The notes: generated from the sequence alone by a model not told the origin. Numbered from the stretch's first letter, positions 14,410-22,740 are shown. The stretch: 32,505 nucleotides of DNA from a bacterium (GCA_023249285.1 JAHFCZ010000002.1:13395-45899); one strand, 5' to 3'. A program made the numbers and translations.

Positions 14410-14847
14410 ATGAAAATAGCCTTGATTTACGCCAAATGGCATCTTGATCTGGTTCAGCAGGCTGTAGCGGCCTGTGAGACTGCGTTGAAAAAAGCGGGGT
14501 ATGTAGACACCCAACTCCTTCGTTTTGAGGTTCCTGGGAGTCTTGAGATCCCGTTATTGGCCCAAAAATGTATCCAAACCGGCGACTATGTCGCGGTGAT
14601 TGCGTTGGGATTAGTCGTGGATGGCGGGATCTACCATCATGAATTTGTGGCCCAAGCGGTACTAGATGGCTTTATGCGCGTCCAACTGGACACTGGAGTG
14701 CCCATCTTTTCCTGTGTGATGACCCCCCAACATTTTGACGAAGCAGAACCTGAGACAGTGGCATTTTTCAAGAATCACATGGTCATCAAGGGCGAAGAAG
14801 CAGCGAATGCCTGTCTGGAATTTCTCGCCGTCTCTAAATCGCTTTAA
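14410..14847 (+). CDS. ribH: 6,7-dimethyl-8-ribityllumazine synthase, type II (RibH2)
   Basis: The 145-residue protein catalyses the penultimate riboflavin step: condensing 5-amino-6-ribitylaminouracil with dihydroxybutanone phosphate. It matches the type II form known from Brucella and rhizobia. Features are AKWHLDLV near the N-terminus with the substrate-stacking Trp, FEVPGSLEIPL, then VVDGGIYHHEFVAQAV with the catalytic His, followed by QLDTGVPIFSCVMTPQHF. Type II enzymes form decamers rather than 60-mers. The open frame extends 12 codons upstream, but ATG 14410 is where the family starts and where the promoter points. It stands alone, with no other rib genes nearby, so it is probably regulated separately. 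No FMN riboswitch is present, and there is no room for one in a leaderless transcript. Decayed copies lie at 540 and 2688. Confidence 0.93.
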   Translation: MKIALIYAKWHLDLVQQAVAACETALKKAGYVDTQLLRFEVPGSLEIPLLAQKCIQTGDYVAVIALGLVVDGGIYHHEFVAQAVLDGFMRVQLDTGVPIFSCVMTPQHFDEAEPETVAFFKNHMVIKGEEAANACLEFLAVSKSL

Positions 14848-14883
14848 TTCCTCACCTCAATTTCAGAGTCTCTCGGTCAAGAT

Positions 14884-16254
14884 CTATGATTCTGTTTTAG
14901 CCGAGCCAGTTGAAGTAGTCTTGGACTTTGGTGGGACAAAGCGATCTTCGTGATGTCCAGTAATACCTATGTCATCAGCTAAAGCACGAGGGGCCATAAT
15001 AGCAGTACACATTGAAGCAATGGAGATAACCGCGTATAAATCCGGTATGGTTTTAATGCCACAAAGGGCAAAAAGAATAGACGCATGCTCGTAATGTTGT
15101 CGACTTACAAGGCCCGCAACAGTAGGCTGTGCTAATCTAAAACGGATATCCCCATTTTCTAATGGAGTAGCTTGTACGCGAGTATCGTGAGATTCGAGTC
15201 CCGCCACATAGGCAGGGACATCCTCTCCGATGGCATTTACAACACCTAAACCACCATTTTTATCGCCTCCTTTTCGAGCTGTGCAACCTCGAATAACAGG
15301 ATCCCGATAAGCATACTCAATCACCAAGGGGATTCGACGTTGCATTTCAGCCGCACAGACATGTTTTGTAGCCAATGCAGCACCGGGAAAAGCAACTGAA
15401 CATGTCGTGACCCTTAGGCCGCCGTAATTACTTAAGATCCGAGTAAGTGTTTCGGCATTAGGGGCTACCATTTTTTGAAGGGGCACTGCCAACACGTGGG
15501 CCAGTCTAGTCAGATAATTAGCGCCCTGGGCTTGACAGACGTCTGCTGTTGCTTGAACCACGGCCATATAGCAGGCTGAAGGATCAGGCGGTGGCAAAAT
15601 ACGAACTTCAAGTTTTAAAGCACCCCCACCACGATTAAACATATTGACTAGTGCCGGATGGGTATTAACCTCATGAAGCAATGCTTGCTCTTGGGATAAG
15701 ATGGCATCAGCGGTAGCTTGTATTTGTGTTTCGGAAATGCCAGTCTTAAAGACCAATTGAACTGTAGAATACATCAGTGATTTAGCGGGTGTAACTTCAA
15801 AGTGCCTACCCGCATTTCGGACGGCATCCACACAATATTTCATGCCTGCAGGAATAGATCCTTCAGGAAGTGAATGCGGAATCCCCAATAGTTTAGTTGT
15901 AGTTTGGGTCCCATTAGGCGTAACAAAGCAGACAGGTACATCCTCAATAAGGCAAATGGGCATTTTCCCCACCCCAATGACTAATTGGGTTTGAAATTTA
16001 CCCTCTCCTCCAATGATGTCTAAAGAATTTGATGGCAGCCCATGTTTCAAAGTCAAATAATCGCGTCTTTGGGCCGGTGTCATGTCACGGTATTTTTGAG
16101 TGGTGATTTGCCCGGGAGTATCGGCTCCTGATGGCTGTACAGGTGCACTCCCAAAACCGCGAGCAAGCGGGCGTGCCAGTGTCTGAACTGTAAGGGGGGT
16201 GGGTGGTATAAGACGACAAAAACGTGCAGCAGTGGCGGGGAGACGGCCGGCCAT
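14884..16254 (-). CDS. Divergent class II HMG-CoA reductase-like protein, probably lacking a catalytic Glu
   Basis: The 456-residue protein aligns by eye with class II (degradative-type) HMG-CoA reductases. ARKGGDKNGGLGVVNAIGED (326-345) corresponds to the T[19 protein letters not shown] block, keeping Lys328 and Asp345. GHHED (433-437) corresponds to the C-terminal catalytic His region. LLF-like helices before it match the family ending. The EEPSV segment with the catalytic glutamate is not recognisable in the expected region (about 105-130), and DAMGAN reads CQAQGAN (240-246). Activity is therefore doubtful. Residues 1-44 have five arginines and no acidic residue (MAGRLPATAARFCRL onward, with ARPLARGFGSA), resembling an organelle presequence. 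ATG 16254 is chosen for its GGAGG ribosome site seven bases upstream; TTG 16314 would add 20 residues. No mevalonate-pathway neighbours. Confidence 0.6.
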   Translation of the reverse strand: MAGRLPATAARFCRLIPPTPLTVQTLARPLARGFGSAPVQPSGADTPGQITTQKYRDMTPAQRRDYLTLKHGLPSNSLDIIGGEGKFQTQLVIGVGKMPICLIEDVPVCFVTPNGTQTTTKLLGIPHSLPEGSIPAGMKYCVDAVRNAGRHFEVTPAKSLMYSTVQLVFKTGISETQIQATADAILSQEQALLHEVNTHPALVNMFNRGGGALKLEVRILPPPDPSACYMAVVQATADVCQAQGANYLTRLAHVLAVPLQKMVAPNAETLTRILSNYGGLRVTTCSVAFPGAALATKHVCAAEMQRRIPLVIEYAYRDPVIRGCTARKGGDKNGGLGVVNAIGEDVPAYVAGLESHDTRVQATPLENGDIRFRLAQPTVAGLVSRQHYEHASILFALCGIKTIPDLYAVISIASMCTAIMAPRALADDIGITGHHEDRFVPPKSKTTSTGSAKTES

Positions 16255-16313
16255 AGGAAGCCCTCCAAAGTAAAAAGATTTCCTCCATTTTAGCCCGATT
16301 CGAATGTAAATCA

Positions 16314-16330
16314 ATTCAATTTTATTGAAT
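16314..16330. repeat. AT-rich inverted repeat upstream of the HMGR-like gene
   Basis: ATTCAAT and ATTGAAT form a perfect 7-bp inverted repeat around TTT. It lies between the DUF1697 stop and the HMGR-like start, where an operator or the tail of a terminator could sit. No T-run follows on the minus strand, so an operator or simple AT-rich symmetry is more likely. Confidence 0.35.
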
Positions 16331-16341
16331 ATGTTTACTTT

Positions 16342-16878
16342 TTAAGCAGTAAAGAACCGAATCATTTTCCCCAACGTTTGCCAATTGCGGGTGGTGCCGG
16401 AGGTCTGGAGCTTTTTCTCAATCACAGAATGGGTGAGCTTGGCCTTCCCTGCACCATGGCCATAGTAAAGATACAAGACGCCTTTGTGGGGCAGAATCTG
16501 TTCGGCCTCTGAACTCAACGCGACAAGCGTGGCAAGCGACTCGGGGGAGGGAACGCTTTTTAAAAAAGTGACATAGATCCGTGCGGAGTCCACATCGCCA
16601 ATCGGCGGCGTGTCCGCCAACGCCACAACATCTTCCAAAGGACGAACCATCACCGTAACGGGAAAGCCAAAGGCCTTTTCGATAGCCGCTTCAAGCCCCT
16701 GTTCCAACCCCTGGAGATCCATTTGGGTACTTTCAAACCCTACATTACCACTTTGAATGAAGGTTTTAACGTTAGAATGCCCTAGTGACGTCACTACATC
16801 ACGTAAGGCGGCCATTTTGATGATCCGATGGCCTCCTACATTAATCCCTCGTAAAAATGCGATATAGCTGATATTCAT
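16342..16878 (-). CDS. DUF1697 family protein
   Basis: From ATG 16878 the protein has 178 residues and the typical DUF1697 start IAFLRGINVGGHRIIKM, followed by LG-SNVKTFIQSGNVGFES. The ending K-LQTSGTTRNWQTLGKM is also characteristic. The family is small, cytosolic and has no established biochemical activity. The open frame continues upstream to 16950, but those residues would be translated from the tRNA-Ala gene and are not real. The gene starts 11 bp after the tRNA end, so it probably shares its transcript with the tRNA and rsfS and is freed by tRNA processing. The ribosome site is weak. Confidence 0.88.
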   Translation of the reverse strand: MNISYIAFLRGINVGGHRIIKMAALRDVVTSLGHSNVKTFIQSGNVGFESTQMDLQGLEQGLEAAIEKAFGFPVTVMVRPLEDVVALADTPPIGDVDSARIYVTFLKSVPSPESLATLVALSSEAEQILPHKGVLYLYYGHGAGKAKLTHSVIEKKLQTSGTTRNWQTLGKMIRFFTA

Positions 16879-16889
16879 TGGGATAAACT

Positions 16890-16964
<75 letters not shown>

Positions 16965-16965
<1 letters not shown>

Positions 16966-17339
16966 TAAAGGTGGAAAATAACGGCGCGTTTTTCGAACAA
17001 CGAATCGAGTTGGTACTCTGCTCGAATAGCTTCGCTAATAATATGCACCATAATAGCGTTGGCGTCTAGTATCAACCAGCCACTTTCAGGGGTGCCGGAT
17101 TGCTTGACGTGCGCGTAAAAATCATCCGAGGGTGTTTCTTTTAGAAAATCAGAGACGGTCCTATCCAATTCCCGCAGCAATGACTTGGCGTGAATCGGGT
17201 TTTGGACACTCATAACTACAATAAAATCTGTAATGACCGTGCTTTTTGGCTTGTAGACCCGGATATCCAGGGCTTTTTTCTGATCTGCATCGCTGACGAC
17301 TTGCTTTAAAAGAGCATCAATGGGAGAGGGAGCTGACAA
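16965..17339 (-). CDS. rsfS: Ribosomal silencing factor RsfS
   Basis: The 124-residue protein has the RsfS core: a helix ending in KKALDIRVY, the strand ITDFIVVMS, then AKSLLRELD, a small domain with SGWLILDANAIMVHII, and a C-terminal E-RAEYQLDSLF. RsfS binds ribosomal protein uL14 and blocks subunit joining during starvation. I chose TTG 17339, which follows the LCP stop codon directly and gives family-typical length. An upstream TTG (17375) would add 12 residues overlapping the LCP gene. The stop TAG shares its G with the first base of tRNA-Ala. Position after yqeK and the LCP gene is a common arrangement for rsfS. Confidence 0.9.
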
Positions 17340-17341
17340 AT

Positions 17342-18652
17342 TTAACGACCTATTCTTGCCCGTAAGAGGGGCCAATCTTTACCCAATACAATGGTAACAT
17401 CCACTGTCTTTTCGGGCCTATCATAGACGATGATCCGGGAGGGGTCAACGGAAAGGAGCCTCGCTAAGGCTAGCACGCGCTCCACATTCCCCTTCCAATC
17501 TACCAACATCGTCTGACTGTAGGTGGTGCTGCCGGCATTCCCCGTATGCGCGACTTGGATGCCATGGGCTTCCAAAATTTTGGCCGTGTCTTCTGCGACA
17601 CCGGCACGCCCATACCCGTTTAAAATCTCCGCTCTTAACCCCGTGCGTGCTGGGGTGGTTTCAGGTAAGTCATCTGAAAATCGATCGAGGCTTTCGGGTT
17701 TGCCCTCAACAGGGATGGCCGAGCCATGGTCAGCGCTAGGCGCAGAATCAGTTGCACTGCCCTCAAAGAAAGACGTCACCATTTGCGAGGCCTCCGGTTG
17801 CTTGAGGACCCAATAGCTGCCCCCATGAATCTCTTCGGGTTCACCGGGTAGGGTTTGGGTGTCAATGCGCCCATATTGGAGGGTGGACTGGAGTTGCGTG
17901 GCCAAGCCGACAAGCTCCGGGAGGCTCAGGTCCGTGTCGATATACCGGTACAGATCTCCAATGATCAGCGGTAATTTTAAGAAGGCTATCCCGGTTGAAA
18001 ATTGCTGACGAACAGCCTGTATAAAACTTTGTTGACGCTCAATTCGGCCGATATCCCCAGCCGAATCGTGGCGGAAACGTAGAAATTGAAGGGCTTGATC
18101 GCCATTCAGCGTTTGCGTGCCCGGCTGCAAATCAATGTACAAGTGCCCGGCATGGTCCACGTAATGGAGCGGGTGTTGAATGGTGAGCCGAACCCCGCCC
18201 AAGCGATCCACAATTTTAGCCACCCCAGCCAGCCTCACCACCACACTGTGATGGATCGGGAATCCCAAAAGAGAAGACACCACTTCTTTGGCCAGCTTGG
18301 TCTTGCCGCGGGCATAGGCATGATTAATTTTGGTTTCCCCGGACCCTGGCACCATAAATCGGGTGTCGCGGGGGATCGAGAGGACCCCAATTTTGTGGCG
18401 ATTTTGATCCACATGGATGACCATAATCGTATCGGAACGGGCGAGCTCGCCGGTGTCATCCAGTCCCAAGATCAAAATATTGTGACCGGTTAAAAAAGTT
18501 TTGGGAGAGATTTGAAGTAAAAATTGGGCTAAGATAGCCTCAGAGGCCATCCAAATCAGGGCCATAAATAAGGTCCAAACGCCCAAGAGGATTAGGATGA
18601 TTTTCTGCCAGCGTTTGAAGCCGGACAACGTTATGAAACGAGGAAGGGCCAT
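17342..18652 (-). CDS. LytR-CpsA-Psr (LCP) family protein with LytR C-terminal domain
   Basis: The 436-residue protein has one N-terminal transmembrane helix (about 15-40) and an LCP catalytic domain. That domain contains NILILGLDDTGELARSDTIMV, SIPRDTRFMVPG with the conserved Arg and Asp, KINHAYARG, and FLRFRHDSAGDIGRIERQQ. A variable linker with acidic and serine-rich stretches follows (about 270-330). Then comes a LytR_C-type domain from about residue 335 (LRAEILNGYGRAGVAEDTAKILEAHG). LCP enzymes transfer undecaprenyl-linked glycopolymers onto peptidoglycan or proteins outside the inner membrane. Finding one beside an LPS-export gene suggests a cell envelope carrying both LPS and another attached glycopolymer. 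It overlaps the yqeK stop by 22 bp. No clear ribosome site, so coupling to yqeK translation is likely. Confidence 0.9.
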   Translation of the reverse strand: MALPRFITLSGFKRWQKIILILLGVWTLFMALIWMASEAILAQFLLQISPKTFLTGHNILILGLDDTGELARSDTIMVIHVDQNRHKIGVLSIPRDTRFMVPGSGETKINHAYARGKTKLAKEVVSSLLGFPIHHSVVVRLAGVAKIVDRLGGVRLTIQHPLHYVDHAGHLYIDLQPGTQTLNGDQALQFLRFRHDSAGDIGRIERQQSFIQAVRQQFSTGIAFLKLPLIIGDLYRYIDTDLSLPELVGLATQLQSTLQYGRIDTQTLPGEPEEIHGGSYWVLKQPEASQMVTSFFEGSATDSAPSADHGSAIPVEGKPESLDRFSDDLPETTPARTGLRAEILNGYGRAGVAEDTAKILEAHGIQVAHTGNAGSTTYSQTMLVDWKGNVERVLALARLLSVDPSRIIVYDRPEKTVDVTIVLGKDWPLLRARIGR

Positions 18653-19239
18653 AATGCGTCGTGAACCTGCTTGAGCCGAGATTCAGGGAGGGTGCGAATA
18701 TAGAATTCTCGGCATTTATACGTATCAGGATGAATCGTCCGATGGTCCCGGACCAAGAAAAAAAGCTTTAAAAAGGCCACCGCATAGGCACCCAGGTTTA
18801 AATCCTGATAGGCGAAATTTTCCACGATTTCGCGAGTAGGGAAAGACCGGCCAGGCTCAATATAGTCGGCCACAAAAAGGAGCTTGTCTAAGTCTCGCAT
18901 CGCGGCGCGGCCAGTACTATGCCATTGCATGGCGCTCAAAACCGATCGGTTTTTAATCCCCCATTTTTGCTTGGCGATATAGGGCCCGACAAAGGCATGC
19001 CACACCGGCGCGTAGGTGACGTAAAGCGGCTCAGACCAGGTGGGCTGGTTCAATCCTTGTGCATATACAAGGGCAGGGGACAGTTGCTTGGCACAGTCGT
19101 GTAAAAGCCCAGCCTGATGGGCCTCCGATTCAGAGAGCTGCCAATGCCGAGCCAAGGCAGCTGCCGTGTCGGCGACGCGCTGGACATGTGTCCAGCGCGT
19201 CGCCGACATCATCAAGGGTAACTCGTCCTGATAGGTCAT
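18631..19239 (-). CDS. yqeK: YqeK-type HD domain nucleotide hydrolase (Ap4A hydrolase)
   Basis: The 202-residue protein has an HD phosphohydrolase core. RWTHVQRVADTA (15-26) provides the first His (His18), AGLLHDCAK (43-51) the His-Asp pair, WHAFVGPYIA another His, and later LDKLLFVADYIEPGR the last Asp. YqeK members split diadenosine tetraphosphate into two ADP and are linked to stress and spore or biofilm control. ATG 19239 is chosen because it forms a 4-base ATGA overlap with the lptD-like stop; the open frame extends 23 codons upstream inside lptD. The gene is normally near nadD and rsfS; here nadD is absent and lptD takes its place. A 19-bp perfect inverted repeat covers codons for residues 11-24. 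Confidence 0.88.
   Translation of the reverse strand: MTYQDELPLMMSATRWTHVQRVADTAAALARHWQLSESEAHQAGLLHDCAKQLSPALVYAQGLNQPTWSEPLYVTYAPVWHAFVGPYIAKQKWGIKNRSVLSAMQWHSTGRAAMRDLDKLLFVADYIEPGRSFPTREIVENFAYQDLNLGAYAVAFLKLFFLVRDHRTIHPDTYKCREFYIRTLPESRLKQVHDALWPFLVS
19167..19208. repeat. 19-bp perfect inverted repeat with 4-base loop inside yqeK
   Basis: Bases 19167-19185 and 19190-19208 are exact reverse complements around ATGT, and most pairs are G-C. In the yqeK mRNA this would be a very stable hairpin starting about 31 bases after the start codon. No T-run follows on either side, so it is not a standard intrinsic terminator. The coding frame runs through it and encodes the conserved first HD motif, so it is real coding sequence and not an assembly fold-back. 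Confidence 0.95.
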
Positions 19240-20771
19240 TGGGTGAGCTCCATCCCAAATGAGAGTTGTCCATTCACCGGTTGCCAGGTGACCAGGGCCC
19301 GCCAGCAATGGAACAGATACCCCAAGGTTGTTTCCGCAGAGACGACCCGTTGAACATTGAGGGCATACCGCCCTTTAATTGCACCGGAAAAATCCCCCCA
19401 TCGGTCCGATAATTCGAGGCTGACTTCATCATCTTCCAAAGCGTAACGTTGTTCAAATTTAAAGGGGCTTATGCCAGACCCACCCAGTCGTTTTGCCAGC
19501 CCTAACTTAGGATGTAAAAAGGTGTCAAAGGCAGTGCTAAATTGGGCATGCATCCGCTGCCAAGACGGTGCGCGATCGTACCAACGCCCATCATGGATGA
19601 GACTAATATCCAAGTCCATGCGTGAAAAAATAGACACTTTTCGGCTAAGTTCCGTACGCAATACGGTGCGATAGGCTTCGGTCAATTGGTAATCAATGTC
19701 CCGTTCCTGCAATAATCCGGTTTCGGCGGTCTCCGACAAAGTGATGCCAGTATCACCCAAGTAAAGCGGCTGGAGTGTAAGCTCCATGCCGGGTCGACGA
19801 TCTACGCGGGAGTCTTCGATAAGCTCGTTGTACAGCCAGAAAAAAGAGAGATCCAGTGGGGAAGTGGCGGCTACGGTCGTGTTGTTCTCGATAAAGGACG
19901 TCATCCATCCAAAAGTGGGAGAAGGGGAGGGGGCCGATGACTCTTCCGCAAGAAAAGGGGCCCAATCAAGACGGAGCCCACCCCCCAGCCCATCTCTCCC
20001 ATACCAATACGCAGACCCCGTCAGATGATGGGCAATCGTGGGAGAATAATGGTGGGTAATCCCGATCATCATCCCCAATCGGGTCAATTCGCCAACTTCA
20101 ATTTCACCGTTGGTCGTGGGGCTGAAAAAATAAGGGAGACTTTGCTTGATGAACCATCCCTCGCGTGCTGTAGCGCCTAATTTGGGAACGGGGGCAGAGG
20201 CCCCGCCATTGTTCTTGCCACTGCGATGAATATAGGTGGGAATCCAAACCGGGGGTAGGGGCGAGAAAGACAACTGATTATCAAAAGCAGCGAACACCCC
20301 TTCACGAGGATAAATTTCAATGCGAAGGGATTGGATTTGGTAATGCGGGGTGGGGGAGTCGCAGGTCGTGAGGCCGGCATGATGGATCACAATCTTATTG
20401 GGGCCAACATGAACACGCTCCCCGGTGATATACCAGGGGTGTAAAAAGCCCCGGATGCTATAGGCTTGTCCGTTTTGGCGACCCATATCGTAATTAAAAT
20501 TTTGTGCAGCCAGCGTCTGGGTTTTGCGTGACATTAAAAACGCGGAAGGGATGGAGATTTGCTTGCGATTGACACTGTATTTCAAAACCTGGGCATTTAA
20601 GGTCACGCCTTGATACGTCATCACCACATTGCCGGTGGCCTCAATATTTTTATAATCGTGGTCATAGACCACTTCCTGTCCTTCAACCACCAATCCCGCG
20701 GGTGGGGCGGCGTAAAGTGCCGCGCAAGATACGCCAAAAAACAAGGAGAGTAGAAAAAGCCGTTTAACCAA
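19236..20771 (-). CDS. LptD-like outer-membrane LPS-assembly protein (short form)
   Basis: The protein has 511 residues from TTG 20771. It begins with a signal peptide (VKRLFLLSLFFGVSCAALYA before APPAG) and an OstA/LptA-type beta-jellyroll at about 28-150: VVEGQEVVYDHDYKNIEATGNVVMTY is the usual repeat start, here paraphrased by position only after DYKN. The remainder has barrel-like strands. LptD inserts LPS into the outer leaflet. It is much shorter than the E. coli protein (about 780), mainly in the barrel. The two cysteines I see in the mature part are few, so the disulfide scheme of E. coli LptD may not apply. The TTG start has GGAGG six bases upstream and lies 8 bp inside dnaB. The stop overlaps yqeK. 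A general OstA-like role cannot be excluded. Confidence 0.75.
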   Translation of the reverse strand: MVKRLFLLSLFFGVSCAALYAAPPAGLVVEGQEVVYDHDYKNIEATGNVVMTYQGVTLNAQVLKYSVNRKQISIPSAFLMSRKTQTLAAQNFNYDMGRQNGQAYSIRGFLHPWYITGERVHVGPNKIVIHHAGLTTCDSPTPHYQIQSLRIEIYPREGVFAAFDNQLSFSPLPPVWIPTYIHRSGKNNGGASAPVPKLGATAREGWFIKQSLPYFFSPTTNGEIEVGELTRLGMMIGITHHYSPTIAHHLTGSAYWYGRDGLGGGLRLDWAPFLAEESSAPSPSPTFGWMTSFIENNTTVAATSPLDLSFFWLYNELIEDSRVDRRPGMELTLQPLYLGDTGITLSETAETGLLQERDIDYQLTEAYRTVLRTELSRKVSIFSRMDLDISLIHDGRWYDRAPSWQRMHAQFSTAFDTFLHPKLGLAKRLGGSGISPFKFEQRYALEDDEVSLELSDRWGDFSGAIKGRYALNVQRVVSAETTLGYLFHCWRALVTWQPVNGQLSFGMELTQ

Positions 20772-22146
20772 ACGCGGCCTCCGGCCTGCGGGCAGCGGGA
20801 AGGGGCGGCACAGCCCCACTATTTTCCGCCGGAATAAATTTAGAAATATCGCGCCTGAAAATCGCATTTACGATCCCCGTAGGCCCGTTTCGTTGTTTGG
20901 AAATAACCAGCTTGGTGGGGCTCACTTTTTCCTGCATCCCCTGATCGTAGTAGTCATCACGGTGAATAAAAACCACGAGATCTGCCGTTTGCTCAATTTC
21001 TCCTGATTCCCGAAGGTCACTCAATTGCGGGATCTTGTCCTGACGTTTTTCCACGTCCCGGCTCAGCTGGGAAAGGGCAATAATGGGGAGCTGTGCTTCT
21101 TTGGCAAAGGCTTTGATTTCTCGGACAATTTCAGAGACTTCTTGGAACCGGCTCTCAATCCGTCTTCGGCCCAAGCTCATCAATTGCAAATAATCGACAA
21201 CGACCAATCCAATATCAGCCTCAAGCTGCAAGCGTCGTAGCTTGGCTCGAAATTCCAAAGGGGATATCCCGGCAGAGTCATCAATGTAAATCGGCGCATC
21301 GCCCAATCGCCCGAAGGCATGGTTCAAGTCTTTCCACTCATGGTCCAGCAAATTGGCGGTTCGCAGTCGTTTGGAGTCCATTTTGGCCTCAGCACATAAA
21401 AGCCGCATCGCCAGCTGTTCTTTGGGCATTTCAAGGCTAAAAATAGCCACTGGGATTTTTTTGACAATGGCAGCATGGGTGGCAAAATTGAGGGCGAGGG
21501 TCGTTTTTCCCATCGAAGGACGAGCCGCTAAAATAATCAAATCCGACTTCTGAAATCCGGAGGTCATGGCATCTAAATCCGGTAACCCAGTCGAGACCCC
21601 AAGGATTTTGTCCTCCGTGCCATACACACTCTGAATGTTGTCAAACACAACATTGAGCACGCTTTTAATCGGCACAAATTCGTCTCGGACTTTTTCGCGG
21701 GAGATGTCTGTAATCACTTTTTGGGCGCTTTCAAGGACTTGGTCGGCTTCCCTCGCGTTGTCAAACGCCTGGGCGACGATACTACTCCCGGCGTCAATGA
21801 GCTTTCTGAGTAAGCCTTTTTCCATCACAATTTCGGCATATTTATCGACGTTAGCCGCAGTGGGAACACTATTCACGACTTCCGCCAAATAAGACCGTCC
21901 ACCGGCTTCATCCAAGGCATTTTGTTTTTTAAGCTCAGCGCTCACGGTGACCAGGTCCACAGGTTCATTGCGCTGGTACAACGACAGAATGGCTTGAAAA
22001 ATGAGGGCATGGGCCTCCCGATAAAAATACTCAGGTGTGAGCTTTCCCACGACCTGAGAAATGGCCAATTTGGAGATCATCATGGCCCCCAAAACGGACT
22101 GTTCAGCGTCAAAATCCTGAGGCGGGATGCGTTCTCGTACAGCCAT
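20764..22146 (-). CDS. dnaB: Replicative DNA helicase DnaB
   Basis: The 460-residue protein is a standard DnaB. The N-terminal primase-interacting domain starts PPQDFDAEQSVLGAMM. The RecA-like motor has Walker A ARPSMGKTTLALN (about 208-220), the following AIFSLEMPKEQLAMRLLC, Walker B VVVDYLQLM, and ALSQLSRDVEKR. Near the end come SDLRESGEIEQTADLV and the arginine-finger-containing KQRNGPTG. It unwinds DNA at the fork as a hexamer. No intein is present, although this gene often carries one. Upstream gmhA stops 6 bp before its ATG, and the lptD-like gene begins inside its last codons, so dnaB sits in the middle of a long transcription unit with envelope and TCA genes. Confidence 0.97.
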   Translation of the reverse strand: MAVRERIPPQDFDAEQSVLGAMMISKLAISQVVGKLTPEYFYREAHALIFQAILSLYQRNEPVDLVTVSAELKKQNALDEAGGRSYLAEVVNSVPTAANVDKYAEIVMEKGLLRKLIDAGSSIVAQAFDNAREADQVLESAQKVITDISREKVRDEFVPIKSVLNVVFDNIQSVYGTEDKILGVSTGLPDLDAMTSGFQKSDLIILAARPSMGKTTLALNFATHAAIVKKIPVAIFSLEMPKEQLAMRLLCAEAKMDSKRLRTANLLDHEWKDLNHAFGRLGDAPIYIDDSAGISPLEFRAKLRRLQLEADIGLVVVDYLQLMSLGRRRIESRFQEVSEIVREIKAFAKEAQLPIIALSQLSRDVEKRQDKIPQLSDLRESGEIEQTADLVVFIHRDDYYDQGMQEKVSPTKLVISKQRNGPTGIVNAIFRRDISKFIPAENSGAVPPLPAARRPEAAFG

Positions 22147-22152
22147 AATTAA

Positions 22153-22740
22153 TTAATCCTTTGTGTAATGGTCAGGGAAGAGCCGACGTTCAACGCCCTC
22201 GACCAGAATGTGTAAAATCAACATATGGAGTTCTTGAATGCGATCCGAGGTTTCCCCGGGGACAATCCACTCCACATCGGCCTTCCCGCGACAATCACCG
22301 CCATCTTTACCCAAGAGGGCAAATAAAGTCATGGAACGTCGTTGGCCAGCTTGAACGGCCTGAATAATCGACGGGGAGTTTCCGCTCGTCGATAAAATAA
22401 TTAAAACATCACCGTCTTGCCCTAAGGCTTCAATATGCCGCGAAAAGACGTGCTCGTATCCAAAATCATTGGCAACACAGGTCATGTGTCCGGAATCCGT
22501 CAGTGCAATGGCGGGAAGTGGGCGCCGGGTTTGCCTGTAACGTCCTGTCAGTTCTTCTGCAAAATGCATGGCATCACAAGCGCTACCCCCATTCCCACAA
22601 ATCAAGACTTTGTGACCCTCGAGAAACGCTTGGGCCAGGCGATCACTCGCCGCCGCTACCCGCTCCACAACCTCAGGCATCTGGCACAAGGTAGTCAAAT
22701 CTGCGAGTGCAGTCTGAAACGAGCGGGCTAGAGGGCTCAT
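22153..22740 (-). CDS. gmhA: Sedoheptulose-7-phosphate isomerase (SIS domain)
   Basis: The 195-residue SIS-domain protein has CGNGGSACDAMHFAEELTGRY (about 48-68), the typical GmhA/DiaA nucleotide-sugar loop, then ILSTSGNSPSIIQAV and a closing Q-E-LHMLILHILVE helix with the metal-site residues of GmhA. It converts sedoheptulose 7-phosphate to D-glycero-D-manno-heptose 7-phosphate, the first step towards LPS-core heptose. This agrees with the LPS-assembly gene two genes downstream. The related regulator DiaA shares the fold, but the His and Glu pattern favours GmhA. ATG 22740 has GAGGA seven bases upstream. It follows sdhB by 13 bp. Confidence 0.88.
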   Translation of the reverse strand: MSPLARSFQTALADLTTLCQMPEVVERVAAASDRLAQAFLEGHKVLICGNGGSACDAMHFAEELTGRYRQTRRPLPAIALTDSGHMTCVANDFGYEHVFSRHIEALGQDGDVLIILSTSGNSPSIIQAVQAGQRRSMTLFALLGKDGGDCRGKADVEWIVPGETSDRIQELHMLILHILVEGVERRLFPDHYTKD

